A DNA stretch of 10,136 nucleotides from Candidatus Bathyarchaeota archaeon (GTDB lineage Archaea; Thermoproteota; Bathyarchaeia; 40CM-2-53-6; RBG-13-38-9). Location: positions 1-10,136 of the forward strand of contig JAPKYM010000349.1 in assembly GCA_026394315.1 (NCBI GenBank), read 5' to 3'. Below, in pieces: positions 1 through 6,074 of the stretch. A program made the translations under genes and the position numbers. The first letter of the stretch is position 1. Every line of letters starts with the position of its first letter. The notes beneath the pieces were generated by a model that saw only the letters and a program-made list of their open reading frames with translations, had not been told where the DNA came from and ran no database searches.

Positions 1-198
1 TGTTGATGAATCAATCAATGGTGAATATTTCTGGTAGAGGTCTTTGCACTCCCAATCTAGGGGTTGATAGTTCATGTATGCCTGTCTTTTGCGGTAGGTT
101 GCCTCATTCCAAAGTTTGGCACAGTTGGTAGCTTTATCCCTCAGCATCCTCTCTTGCTTCACTGTTGGATTAAGGATGAAGGTGTTGGTTCTCTGCAT
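1..198 (-). CDS. tnpB: TnpB (IS200/IS605 OrfB, RNA-guided nuclease family), N-terminal 66 codons, runs off the left edge
   Basis: The minus strand reads from an ATG at 198 through 66 open codons to the window edge. The protein begins MQRTNTFILNPTVKQERMLR and continues with CAKLWNEATYRKRQAYMN and a DWECKDLYQKY stretch. This is the familiar start of archaeal TnpB: a basic first strand, the 'NPT..Q..ML' helix, then 'LWNEATYRRRQ'. TnpB proteins are transposon-encoded nucleases guided by an RNA from the element's right end. The RuvC-like catalytic residues and the zinc ribbon lie outside the window, so intactness cannot be judged. No tnpA (Y1 transposase) reading frame lies between the element's palindrome at 270-289 and this start, so this is a tnpB-only (IS1341-like) layout unless tnpA lies further left. 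Confidence 0.85.
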   Translation of the reverse strand, partial: MQRTNTFILNPTVKQERMLRDKATNCAKLWNEATYRKRQAYMNYQPLDWECKDLYQKYSPLIDSST

Positions 199-269
199 GA
201 AACTACCAGCATTCTTATTGAGGCGCCAGACATTTAAGCCCCAAACGTCTCACTCTGGTCGCAATTCAT

Positions 270-289
270 CCCACCCCTGAAGGGGTGGG
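270..289. repeat. Subterminal palindrome of the IS200/IS605 element
   Basis: CCCACCCC-TGAA-GGGGTGGG is a perfect 8-bp stem with a 4-nt loop. G/C-rich hairpins of this form, often with CCCAC/GTGGG arms, mark the ends of IS200/IS605 elements, where the Y1 transposase reads them as folded single-stranded DNA. It lies 71 nt upstream of the tnpB start, as expected for a left end. Confidence 0.75.
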
Positions 290-309
290 CTTTCTTGCTA
301 GTTCAATGT

Positions 310-326
310 AATCCAACTGTTGGATT
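310..326. repeat. Perfect 17-bp palindrome next to the element end
   Basis: AATCCAAC-T-GTTGGATT is an 8-bp perfect inverted repeat around a single central base. It lies about 20 nt outside the transposon palindrome, downstream of the small gene at 393-545. It could be an operator, a weak hairpin, or part of the insertion target; nothing in the sequence decides this. Confidence 0.4.
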
Positions 327-392
327 GCGTAGATGGCGCAGGAATAGCTATTTCTTGAGTTGCGTGGTTGGAGATCGAGTGGCCGATGTTGA

Positions 393-545
393 CTACGTTT
401 TGATCATATGTCGGCGAAGAGAGTCTGGACAATTGCAGGGTCCACCTGACTTCCTGCAGTAAAAGCCTCTGCCATCTTTAGTAACTATGAGGGCGAGGCA
501 TTCAATTTTTCTGACGCTGTTGGCTAGGATTGTTACTGTTGCCAT
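393..545 (-). CDS. Small Cys-rich protein, 50 aa, unknown function
   Basis: The ATG at 545 is preceded by a strong purine-rich ribosome binding site, AAAGGGGG, about 7 nt upstream. The frame runs 50 codons to TAG at 393-395. The protein starts MATVTILANSVRKIEC and has cysteines at 16, 30, 37 and 39, the last three in YCRKSGGPCNCPDSLRR. Four spaced cysteines with a CxCP end suggest a small metal-binding (zinc-finger-like) fold, but I recognise no named family. It lies 120 nt downstream of the phosphoesterase gene on the same strand and could share its transcript. The Shine-Dalgarno match and cysteine spacing are what argue that it is real; length alone would not. Confidence 0.6.
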   Translation of the reverse strand: MATVTILANSVRKIECLALIVTKDGRGFYCRKSGGPCNCPDSLRRHMIKT

Positions 546-665
546 GCTAATTCCCCCTTTAAGGCATACAGCGTTCCCCGCTATTATGGGAGAGAGATGA
601 GTGAAAGTGACTGCTTTATGACTGTACTTCTTGCATGCTTATTCGCAGTTAGACCAAGTGATCAA

Positions 666-1439
666 TCACTGTCTTCGTGCCTTCTGGTAGGTTATCAGTT
701 CCATCTCTCCATTCTCGATTTTGATATAGGTGTTCTGGGTCGAGGCGTCTGAGACCCAGCATCCGGTGTTGGCAACGTTTTCATCTATGAAGGGTCGGTG
801 GGTATGGCCGAAGATGAGTCTTCCATTCTTGGGCAGACCTAAGAACAGGTCTCTAATCTTTGATCTGGCAAATTGCTCAACCTTATGCATGTCTCTGCGG
901 CTTTCAGGCACTTCAGTTATCGAGGTTATCGTCCTCTGTCTTCTGTCTGCCTTCTTGAAGCTGAGATGAATAGTGTCCCAAAGTACGCTTAGTATGTCAC
1001 CGATGAAGTCTCCGGTTCTCTGGCATAGAGAAATGCACAGTGATTCATATTCTTCTATTGTCAGTGGTTCGAATACTGCTAGTGCTTCAAGTTGGTATCC
1101 ATGAATGAAATTGTATGCGATGCCGTTGTCCTCAAGTCTCAGAGTCTTTCTAATATCGAATAATTGATTGTCGGCTAGTTTGAGCGTGGCTAGGGTGTAG
1201 TCGTGATTTCCAACAATGTAGTGGATCTTGGTATCTAGGGATTCGAGGATGTTGAAGATGGGTTCATTTTCAATCGCAACAGCTACGTTGTTCATTCTCC
1301 AGAAGTCCAGTATATCGCCAAGAAGAACGAGTTGATCGTTTGAACTCAGACTTTTGCAGACATCTTCAAGAAAGCTGAGGAACAGTTGTCTGTTAGACGC
1401 TTGATAGCCTAGGTGGACATCTGAGACAGCAATTATCAC
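666..1439 (-). CDS. Calcineurin-like (LpxH-type) metallophosphoesterase
   Basis: This 257-residue protein carries the full two-metal phosphoesterase signature in order: SDVHLG (D7, H9), LLGDILDFW (D42), VGNHDY (N78, H79), FIHGYQ (H113) and FGHTHRPF (H212, H214). These residues bind the two metals in calcineurin-fold enzymes. The GDxxDFW form and the position of GHTHRP resemble UDP-2,3-diacylglucosamine hydrolase (LpxH) relatives. Archaea do not make lipid A, so the real substrate is probably another phosphodiester or nucleotide; this is inference. It is cytosolic, with no signal peptide. The start is GTG at 1439, with AAGGCG about 8 nt upstream and an in-frame TGA shortly before it. The upstream exonuclease gene is on the same strand but 120 nt away, so co-transcription is uncertain. 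Confidence 0.88.
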   Translation of the reverse strand: MIIAVSDVHLGYQASNRQLFLSFLEDVCKSLSSNDQLVLLGDILDFWRMNNVAVAIENEPIFNILESLDTKIHYIVGNHDYTLATLKLADNQLFDIRKTLRLEDNGIAYNFIHGYQLEALAVFEPLTIEEYESLCISLCQRTGDFIGDILSVLWDTIHLSFKKADRRQRTITSITEVPESRRDMHKVEQFARSKIRDLFLGLPKNGRLIFGHTHRPFIDENVANTGCWVSDASTQNTYIKIENGEMELITYQKARRQ

Positions 1440-1502
1440 GGAATTCGCCTTCTGAGATCAATGATTGGGGTGGGGTCCTCTTAAGTGGTTAACTGAATCT
1501 TA

Positions 1503-1515
1503 CTCAAATATGTGG
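1503..1515 (-). promoter_or_regulatory. Candidate TATA box for the phosphoesterase gene
   Basis: On the minus strand the gap between the exonuclease and phosphoesterase genes contains ACATATTTGAG. An archaeal TATA box here would start transcription about 25 nt downstream, leaving a leader of some 45 nt that includes the AAGGCG ribosome site. Based only on A/T content and spacing. Confidence 0.25.
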
Positions 1516-1559
1516 TTCCTTAGTTGTGTATTACACTTTTCTGTCGTTTGACCTCACTA

Positions 1560-2096
1560 TCAATATTCCAAACCATATTCTTCGATCAGAGTTAGTAAAG
1601 CTTCCACGTTTCCTTTTGCGTCGTTGACGGGATTGTGATCATGTGGAGTCCTTCGCAGGTGTTTGAAGGTTCCGAAGATGTTCTTGGTCAATCCTTTGTA
1701 CAGTGAGTTCAGATTTTGTGATGAATAGCCAAACGGATTTCGTCCCAGAAACGTGTGAAAATACCAGCATACGAACATCCAATCGAACCCATTGTTGTCT
1801 GAAATGAATATTGGGTGCTTTGGGGAGGTTTCATTTATCCATTCTTCAAAATTGTTCATGACTTCCTTTGGATCATCAAAACTGAGTACCTGCTCTCGCT
1901 TGTAGCCTGTTACTGCTAGGGCCTCTGGATCATACTCATCCGATATCGGGCGAAGCTTGGCGTGAAAAGTGCGGTCAAGGCTAGATTCAACGGCCACAGC
2001 TCCCAACTCGATCATGGAGTATTTGCCGGGAATTGGACCGTCAGCCTCAACATCAACCATTATGAACATGTTATCATGATCAGAACGGCGCACCAC
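1560..2096 (-). CDS. DEDDh-family 3'-5' exonuclease (DnaQ/RNase T-like)
   Basis: The 178-residue protein has the ExoI/II/III motifs of DEDDh exonucleases: MVDVEADGP (D15, E17), then SDNNGFDW (D105), then HNPVNDAKGN (H154 and D159, spacing HxxxxD). These residues bind two Mg ions and hydrolyse 3'-terminal nucleotides of DNA or RNA. The short length, with no extra domains, fits a stand-alone trimming nuclease and not a polymerase proofreading domain. The 'VEADGPIPG' beginning is typical of a poorly characterised bacterial/archaeal subfamily, so the substrate is unknown. The start is uncertain: GTG at 2096 has no clear Shine-Dalgarno sequence, and ATG at 2069 or 2060 would still keep the first motif. 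The gene is flanked by about 145 nt of unassigned DNA upstream. Confidence 0.85.
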   Translation of the reverse strand: MVRRSDHDNMFIMVDVEADGPIPGKYSMIELGAVAVESSLDRTFHAKLRPISDEYDPEALAVTGYKREQVLSFDDPKEVMNNFEEWINETSPKHPIFISDNNGFDWMFVCWYFHTFLGRNPFGYSSQNLNSLYKGLTKNIFGTFKHLRRTPHDHNPVNDAKGNVEALLTLIEEYGLEY

Positions 2097-2241
2097 TTTA
2101 AGATTGACGATTCACAACAACGTTCATGAATCGACTGTTGGCCGATTTCAATTCAATTCATGATTGCTGGCATTAATGACAAAGATCGTATTTGCTTCCG
2201 GTAAAGTAGCGCGCACTAGAAGATTGCTTGGTGCAAAAGAC

Positions 2242-2802
2242 TTACTTCTTTTGACTTGAAAAGCCGTGTAAACCTATCTTCTTCTTGAGGTCCCAGTACT
2301 CGCCTTGGTTGTAGACGAATGGCGATATTCTCGAGAAGTCGATGCTTCCCTTTTCATCCAAGATATCCTTGTCCACATGAACACAGACGATCTTTCCTAG
2401 GAAAAGGATGTGTGAACCCACTGGGATCTTGTTTGTGCTTACGCACTCCATGTTGACGGGACACTCTTTGATCAGAGGTGGTTTGACTTCATTGGCAGGC
2501 TCGGGTGTGAGCCCTGTTTCAGAGAACTTGTCCAAGTCTTTTCCTGAGAAAACTCCGCAATAGTCCGCCGCCTTCAAGATCTTCTGAGTTGGGATGTTCA
2601 CAACGAACTCGCCGGTCTCTTCAATCAGCTTGCATGAATATCTGTGTGGTCGTATGCTCACACCTACAGTGGGAGGGTCTGAGCATACCGTTCCTGCCCA
2701 TGCTAAGGTAATGATATTGGGCTTTCCGGCTGGGTCAATGCAGGTGACAAGAACCACAGGGCAGGGGAAGAGCGCTGTCCACGGACTTTTTGTCAATTTC
2801 AC
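2242..2802 (-). CDS. Flavin reductase-like / flavoredoxin family FMN-binding protein
   Basis: This 186-residue protein has the split-barrel FMN-binding fold of the flavin reductase-like (flavoredoxin) family. The N-terminal WTALFPCPVVLVTC strand, the PNIITLAWAGTVCSDPP segment (28-44), the VGVSIRPHRYS strand (47-56) and EFVVNIP (65-71) are the conserved flavin-contact regions. Members bind FMN and pass electrons between ferredoxin or NAD(P)H and other acceptors; in anaerobic archaea the exact role is mostly unassigned. The start is GTG at 2802, with GGAG about 10 nt upstream. It lies 48 nt downstream of the cupin gene on the same strand, so the two are probably one transcript. Six cysteines are present but form no cluster motif. 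The substrate is not predictable from sequence. Confidence 0.87.
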   Translation of the reverse strand: MKLTKSPWTALFPCPVVLVTCIDPAGKPNIITLAWAGTVCSDPPTVGVSIRPHRYSCKLIEETGEFVVNIPTQKILKAADYCGVFSGKDLDKFSETGLTPEPANEVKPPLIKECPVNMECVSTNKIPVGSHILFLGKIVCVHVDKDILDEKGSIDFSRISPFVYNQGEYWDLKKKIGLHGFSSQKK

Positions 2803-2850
2803 AGGTCTGATTCTCCAAACTATTGTGCCTGAGAAGTAAATCCGATCTGT

Positions 2851-3213
2851 CTATTCTCCGGGTTTTTCGGGTGCGAATTTTCCTCTGAGAAGATCCTGTC
2901 TAGGTGGCGAGAATACCTCTATGCTAACGTATTCTTGGTCGCCCTCTATCTTGCCTGAGTGCACTGCGTTCGAAGGTATGATGAAGCTGTATCCTTTCTT
3001 TATGTGAAATGCCTTGCCGCTTATCCTGAATACAGCCTCACCCTGGAGGCAGTACGCCATCTGCTCGTGTGGATGTTTGTGCTCGGGAATCAACGATCCA
3101 GCTTCTATTCTGGCGTAGACCATCGTCATATTCTCACCGCTTCCCAAGACTTTTAATTGGGATCCTGGATGGGCTTGCCAGAAAGCAATCTTCGCCGTGT
3201 CTACTGCTGCCAT
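2851..3213 (-). CDS. Small single-domain cupin (120 aa)
   Basis: The protein is one conserved cupin beta-barrel. Motif 1 is IPEHKHPHEQMAYCLQGEA (42-60), giving metal ligands H45, H47 and probably Q51. Motif 2 is KKGYSFIIPSNAVHSG (72-87), giving H85. Small cupins of this type bind a divalent metal and act as isomerases, dioxygenases or sugar/small-molecule binding proteins; sequence does not choose between these. The ATG at 3213 has only a weak purine stretch (GAGATCGAGAA) upstream. It is the first gene of a two-gene unit with the flavoredoxin-like gene. A hairpin-rich segment (3229-3286) lies directly before it, so its expression may be controlled at the leader or operator level. Confidence 0.85.
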   Translation of the reverse strand: MAAVDTAKIAFWQAHPGSQLKVLGSGENMTMVYARIEAGSLIPEHKHPHEQMAYCLQGEAVFRISGKAFHIKKGYSFIIPSNAVHSGKIEGDQEYVSIEVFSPPRQDLLRGKFAPEKPGE

Positions 3214-3228
3214 TTCTCGATCTCTGGT

Positions 3229-3286
3229 GAGATTGCATCATCAACTCTTAAGAGTTGTGCGATACTCTCCTCACGGAGAGAATCTC
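3229..3286 (-). promoter_or_regulatory. Nested inverted repeats before the cupin gene (possible structured 5' leader or operator pair)
   Basis: Read on the minus strand: GAGATT, then hairpin CTCTCC-GTGA-GGAGAG, a 7-nt linker, hairpin CAACTC-TTAA-GAGTTG, a 7-nt linker, then AATCTC, which pairs perfectly with the opening GAGATT. All helices are perfect 6-bp, one is closed by a GNRA-type loop (GTGA), and the whole forms a three-way junction ending 15 nt before the cupin start codon. The closing strand can pair instead with AGAGAT just before the start (ATCTC-ACCA-GAGAT), giving two exclusive folds. A TATA-like CTATATT sits at 3293-3287; if it is the promoter, transcription would begin near 3264 and only the second hairpin would be in RNA. 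The repeats would then more likely be protein-binding operators. Confidence 0.45.
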
Positions 3287-3372
3287 AATATAGGAGATCT
3301 GACCTTCTTTCGAGAGTCTAAGGATCAAAGGATCGATTTTCTATACAGTAGATGAGGTGCTCGCCTTTGGGT

Positions 3373-3507
3373 GTGCCAGAGAAGATCAAAGCAATAGAAG
3401 AAGAGATGAAGAAGACTCAGATTAACAAGCACACAGAGCACCATATCGGACTGCTGAAGGCCAAACTTGCTAATATCAGAGCTGAGCAAGAACAACTCCA
3501 GAGATAG
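3373..3507 (+). pseudogene. N-terminal fragment of DRG-family GTPase (44 aa, ends in TAG)
   Basis: From GTG at 3373 the frame encodes (M)PEKIKAIEEEMKKTQINKHT, then EHHIGLLKAKLANIRAEQEQ and a stop at 3505-3507. This is the characteristic N-terminal helical region of archaeal Rbg/DRG GTPases ('PEKIKAIEEEI..TQ.NKATE.HIG.LKAKLA.LR'). In an intact gene it continues directly into a glycine-rich linker and the P-loop. Here it stops, and the next part of the protein resumes at 3513 in a different frame. An in-frame ATG at 3352 would add seven residues, but GTG 3373 matches the usual family start. It follows the divergent cupin promoter region. Confidence 0.8.
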
Positions 3508-3512
3508 AGAAA

Positions 3513-4319
3513 ATGACAGTAATTCCAGGCCTACTTGAATACAAAGGGGCTAAGATACAGATCCTTGATCTTCCAGGCATAATTGCTGGTGCGGCGAGCG
3601 GGACTGGTAGAGGAAGAAGAGTTCTATCCGTTGCACGAAATGCAGATCTCATAATGCTGATCGTGGACGTATTCCAGCCTGCTCAGATCGAGGTCCTGAA
3701 GAAGGAATTGCATGAGATGGGAATCCGACTCAACGCCCGCCCTCCCAACGTCACCCTAGAGAGATCCTCCCAAGGCGGTCTCGGCATAACCTCAACTTGC
3801 AAGCTGACCAGACTATCTAAGAACACGGCCAAGGCGATACTGAGCGTCTACGGAATCCATCATGGAAACGTCATCATAAGAGAGGATATAAGCGATGATG
3901 AGCTCATCGACGTTGTCACGGGAACCCGCCAGTATGTACCAGCAGTCAGTGTTCTGAACAAGATAGACTTGGTCAGTCCTGAATATCTGGCTGAGGTCAA
4001 GATCCGAATAGGAGAGGAGTACATTCCAACATCAGCAGATCTGAATATCAATCTTGATAAATTGAAGGAGGCTATCTACAACCGACTGAACTTCATAAGG
4101 ATCTATCTGAAACCCAGAAACGGAGAGCCAGATTTCAAAGAGCCGCTAATACTAACAGCTGGATCAACAGTATCTCATGTCTGTGCGAAGATACACCGCA
4201 AGTTTGCTGAGGAAGCTAAATACGCACTTGTATCTGGAACTAGTGTAAAATTCAGTCCTCAACGTGTCAGAATGGACCACGTAATCCATGATCGCGACAT
4301 TGTGACTATTGTGACGTAA
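3513..4319 (+). CDS. DRG/Rbg-family (Obg-like) GTPase, 5'-truncated: G1/P-loop and switch I absent
   Basis: The 268-residue frame starts in the middle of a DRG G domain: TVIPGLLEYKGAKIQILDLP contains G3 (DLPG, 19-22). GRGRRVLSVARNADLI follows, then the DRG-specific insertion, G4 NKID (149-152), G5 TSAD (173-176) and a C-terminal TGS domain (about 210-268, ending DRDIVTIVT). DRG proteins are ribosome-associated GTPases, normally about 365-370 residues. The preceding 44-residue fragment plus this frame total about 311, so some 55 residues are missing, exactly the Gly-rich linker, P-loop (GxPSVGKS) and switch I. The two parts are also out of frame. The ATG at 3513 has no good ribosome site and probably lies at the deletion join. 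Without the P-loop the product should not bind GTP normally. This is either a real deletion (pseudogene) or an assembly/sequencing collapse. Confidence 0.85.
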   Translation: MTVIPGLLEYKGAKIQILDLPGIIAGAASGTGRGRRVLSVARNADLIMLIVDVFQPAQIEVLKKELHEMGIRLNARPPNVTLERSSQGGLGITSTCKLTRLSKNTAKAILSVYGIHHGNVIIREDISDDELIDVVTGTRQYVPAVSVLNKIDLVSPEYLAEVKIRIGEEYIPTSADLNINLDKLKEAIYNRLNFIRIYLKPRNGEPDFKEPLILTAGSTVSHVCAKIHRKFAEEAKYALVSGTSVKFSPQRVRMDHVIHDRDIVTIVT

Positions 4320-4345
4320 CACCAGGTATACTAACGCTAGGTTCT

Positions 4346-5464
4346 CTAGTGATATTTGCCGTACTTCCTTGCTTCATCAACCATTGTTTGAATGTTCTCT
4401 GTCTTTACATTGCTGTGTAGTGAGTTGCTGTCTGATAGAATGAAACCACCGCCTTTTGCGGCTGCATCTATGCAACGCCTTACGTCACGTCTTACATCGT
4501 CTTCAGTACCGTAAGGCAATATGTGGATACAATCAACGTTTCCGCGCAGAAAGATCTCGTCACCGTATTGCTGTTTTACTTTCTTCAGATCCATGACGCT
4601 CGGCTCGATTGGGTGTAATCCGTCTATGCCGAGATCTATTAGATCGTCAAGGATCGGGTAGAGGTTTCCGTCAGAGTGCTTCATCACAGGGATTTTGTGG
4701 GAGTGACATTCCTCGATGAATTTCCTTATGTAGGGAAAGAAGAACTCCCTCAGCATCTTCGGGGAGAACATCGGTCCTTTCAGGTCCGCAAGGTCATCTC
4801 CCTCTGTTATGATGTCAACCCCAGCCTCGATAAATCTCCTGACAATACCGATTTGATATCTGAAGACCTTCTCAATCAGCCTCTTGGCGAAATCTGGTTG
4901 CCGATACAAATCAATGGTAAGCTTGTCGATTCCACCTCTTATCTCGAAGGGGGCTGTGACTACTGAGTGGCACATACCCACCACTGGGTACTCTTCTCTG
5001 GCTTCAGCAACTGTCTCTTCCACAATGTCTAGGTTGAGTTCTTCAGGTTCTGGAAATTCGAGCTTCTCCAGATCTTCGGGTGACTTAACTATCCCGTCGA
5101 CCCAATAGGTTGTTTTGACGTCTTGTTTTATTCGAAAGATCCTTCCCAAATGGTCAACATAGCTGGTGGCATCTATGAATCGTGGCTTGAACCCTTCAGG
5201 GTACAGATGCCAGTCATTAACCATAAGAGAGTCAAAATCGAGCCTCATTGAGGCTTCGTTAATCAGTCTCTGGTTGTGTTTGACAACATAGTTCATGTCA
5301 ATGGCATCATTGTGCTTTTGTGAGAGTAGGATCGAAGTGCTCACAGGTGCCTTGTCGAGAATTTTTTGGGCGTGGATCAGATCAAGATTGGTGCCGTCTA
5401 CTGGAACCATATCTGCAGATTCAAGAACTACGGCCTTCATATAGCGTTCTTTGTGAGTCACCAT
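4346..5464 (-). CDS. Uroporphyrinogen decarboxylase (URO-D)/MtaA-like family protein
   Basis: This 372-residue protein is a TIM-barrel member of the URO-D superfamily, close in style to the cobalamin- or coenzyme M-linked methyltransferases (MtaA, MtbA, CmuA). Visible landmarks are the RFIEAGVDIITEGDDLA strand-loop (210-226), FSPKMLREFFFPY (233-245), the MKHSDGNLYPILDDLIDLGI stretch (261-280), DGLHPIEP (281-288) and FLRGNVDCIHILPYGT (305-320). In MtaA-type enzymes the zinc site begins with HxC; here the position reads H263-S-D265, so the classic His/Cys/Cys site is altered. Methyl transfer is therefore possible but not shown, and true heme-pathway URO-D is unlikely. The ATG at 5464 has GGAG 5 nt upstream. 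It is the last gene of a three-gene minus-strand unit, 26 nt after the macro-domain gene. Confidence 0.85.
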   Translation of the reverse strand: MVTHKERYMKAVVLESADMVPVDGTNLDLIHAQKILDKAPVSTSILLSQKHNDAIDMNYVVKHNQRLINEASMRLDFDSLMVNDWHLYPEGFKPRFIDATSYVDHLGRIFRIKQDVKTTYWVDGIVKSPEDLEKLEFPEPEELNLDIVEETVAEAREEYPVVGMCHSVVTAPFEIRGGIDKLTIDLYRQPDFAKRLIEKVFRYQIGIVRRFIEAGVDIITEGDDLADLKGPMFSPKMLREFFFPYIRKFIEECHSHKIPVMKHSDGNLYPILDDLIDLGIDGLHPIEPSVMDLKKVKQQYGDEIFLRGNVDCIHILPYGTEDDVRRDVRRCIDAAAKGGGFILSDSNSLHSNVKTENIQTMVDEARKYGKYH

Positions 5465-5490
5465 GTTGCTCCACTTTGGTAGATGGGCGG

Positions 5491-6051
5491 TTACCTCGGT
5501 TTGCCAAAGAGAGCGATTGCGATCTCTTCATAGGTTCGGAGGTCTGATTCTGTGAAGAGGACGAAGTTAACCTCTTCCATGCTGTCCTTTTTCTCAAGGA
5601 ATTCCTTTACAGTCCCAAGTGCTGTCCTTGCCGCATCGATCATGGGATAGCCGTATGTCCCAGTACTTATGGATGGAAAAGATATTCTCTTCAGTCCTTT
5701 CTTTATTGCCAGCTCTAGAGAGTTGCGGTACGCATCTGATAGCAGCCTAGCCTCATCCTTCCCACCGCCATGCCATACAGGTCCCACTGTATGGATTACA
5801 GATCGGGCTTTCAGTCTTCCTCCTGAGGTTATTACAGCTTTTCCAGTAGGTAGTCCTTCCGGCCAATCGTAAGATCTAATTCTTTTGCATTCTCGAAGTA
5901 TGGTTGGGCCGCCTCTGCGGTGGATCGCCCCGTCCACTCCGCCCCCTCCCATAAGACTTGAGTTCGCAGTATTGACAATCGCGTCAACATATTGATCTGT
6001 AATATCGCCTTGAAGAAGTCGGAGCTTGGCCTTGTCAATAAGCCATTCCAT
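5491..6051 (-). CDS. Macro-domain protein, MacroD-type (O-acetyl-)ADP-ribose hydrolase
   Basis: The 186-residue protein is one complete macro domain of the MacroD/YmdB class. Conserved pieces are LLQGDITDQYVDAIVNTAN (12-30), the Gly-rich MGGGGVDGAIHRRGG (34-48), GKAVITSGGRL (70-80), VIHTVGPVWHGGG (85-97) and SISTGTYGYP (127-136), which encloses the distal ribose and diphosphate. In this class the NxxN and GGGGVD elements carry the residues needed to release ADP-ribose from O-acetyl-ADP-ribose or from modified Asp/Glu side chains, so hydrolase activity is likely. The ATG at 6051 has AAGG upstream but at long spacing (about 13 nt). It is the middle gene of an operon: 23 nt after the rhomboid gene and 26 nt before the URO-D-like gene. 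Confidence 0.92.
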   Translation of the reverse strand: MEWLIDKAKLRLLQGDITDQYVDAIVNTANSSLMGGGGVDGAIHRRGGPTILRECKRIRSYDWPEGLPTGKAVITSGGRLKARSVIHTVGPVWHGGGKDEARLLSDAYRNSLELAIKKGLKRISFPSISTGTYGYPMIDAARTALGTVKEFLEKKDSMEEVNFVLFTESDLRTYEEIAIALFGKPR

Positions 6052-6074
6052 GATTCTTAGAAGCCTTCTTCACA

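Larger units (their letters stand above)
1..305 (-). mobile_element. IS200/IS605-family (IS1341-like) element, 5' (left-end) part only
   Basis: The unit consists of the partial tnpB (1-198) and about 100 nt of non-coding DNA upstream that ends in a perfect 8-bp palindrome at 270-289. Elements of this family lack terminal inverted repeats and target duplications; they carry subterminal hairpins recognised as single strands. The outer edge is inferred to lie just right of the palindrome, around 295-310, and could not be fixed to a base. The right end and the putative guide RNA are outside the window. The element sits immediately downstream of the small gene at 393-545 and in the same orientation, so it does not appear to have broken a gene here. 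Confidence 0.65.

Noticed and set aside
3241..3280. Two adjacent hairpins considered as a bidirectional terminator
   Set aside because: They lie between divergent starts, not after genes, and no T-tract follows on either strand; a leader or operator role fits better.
3483..3520. Programmed frameshift or stop read-through joining the two DRG fragments
   Set aside because: Recoding could join the frames but could not supply the missing P-loop and switch I, so a deletion or assembly error explains the data better.
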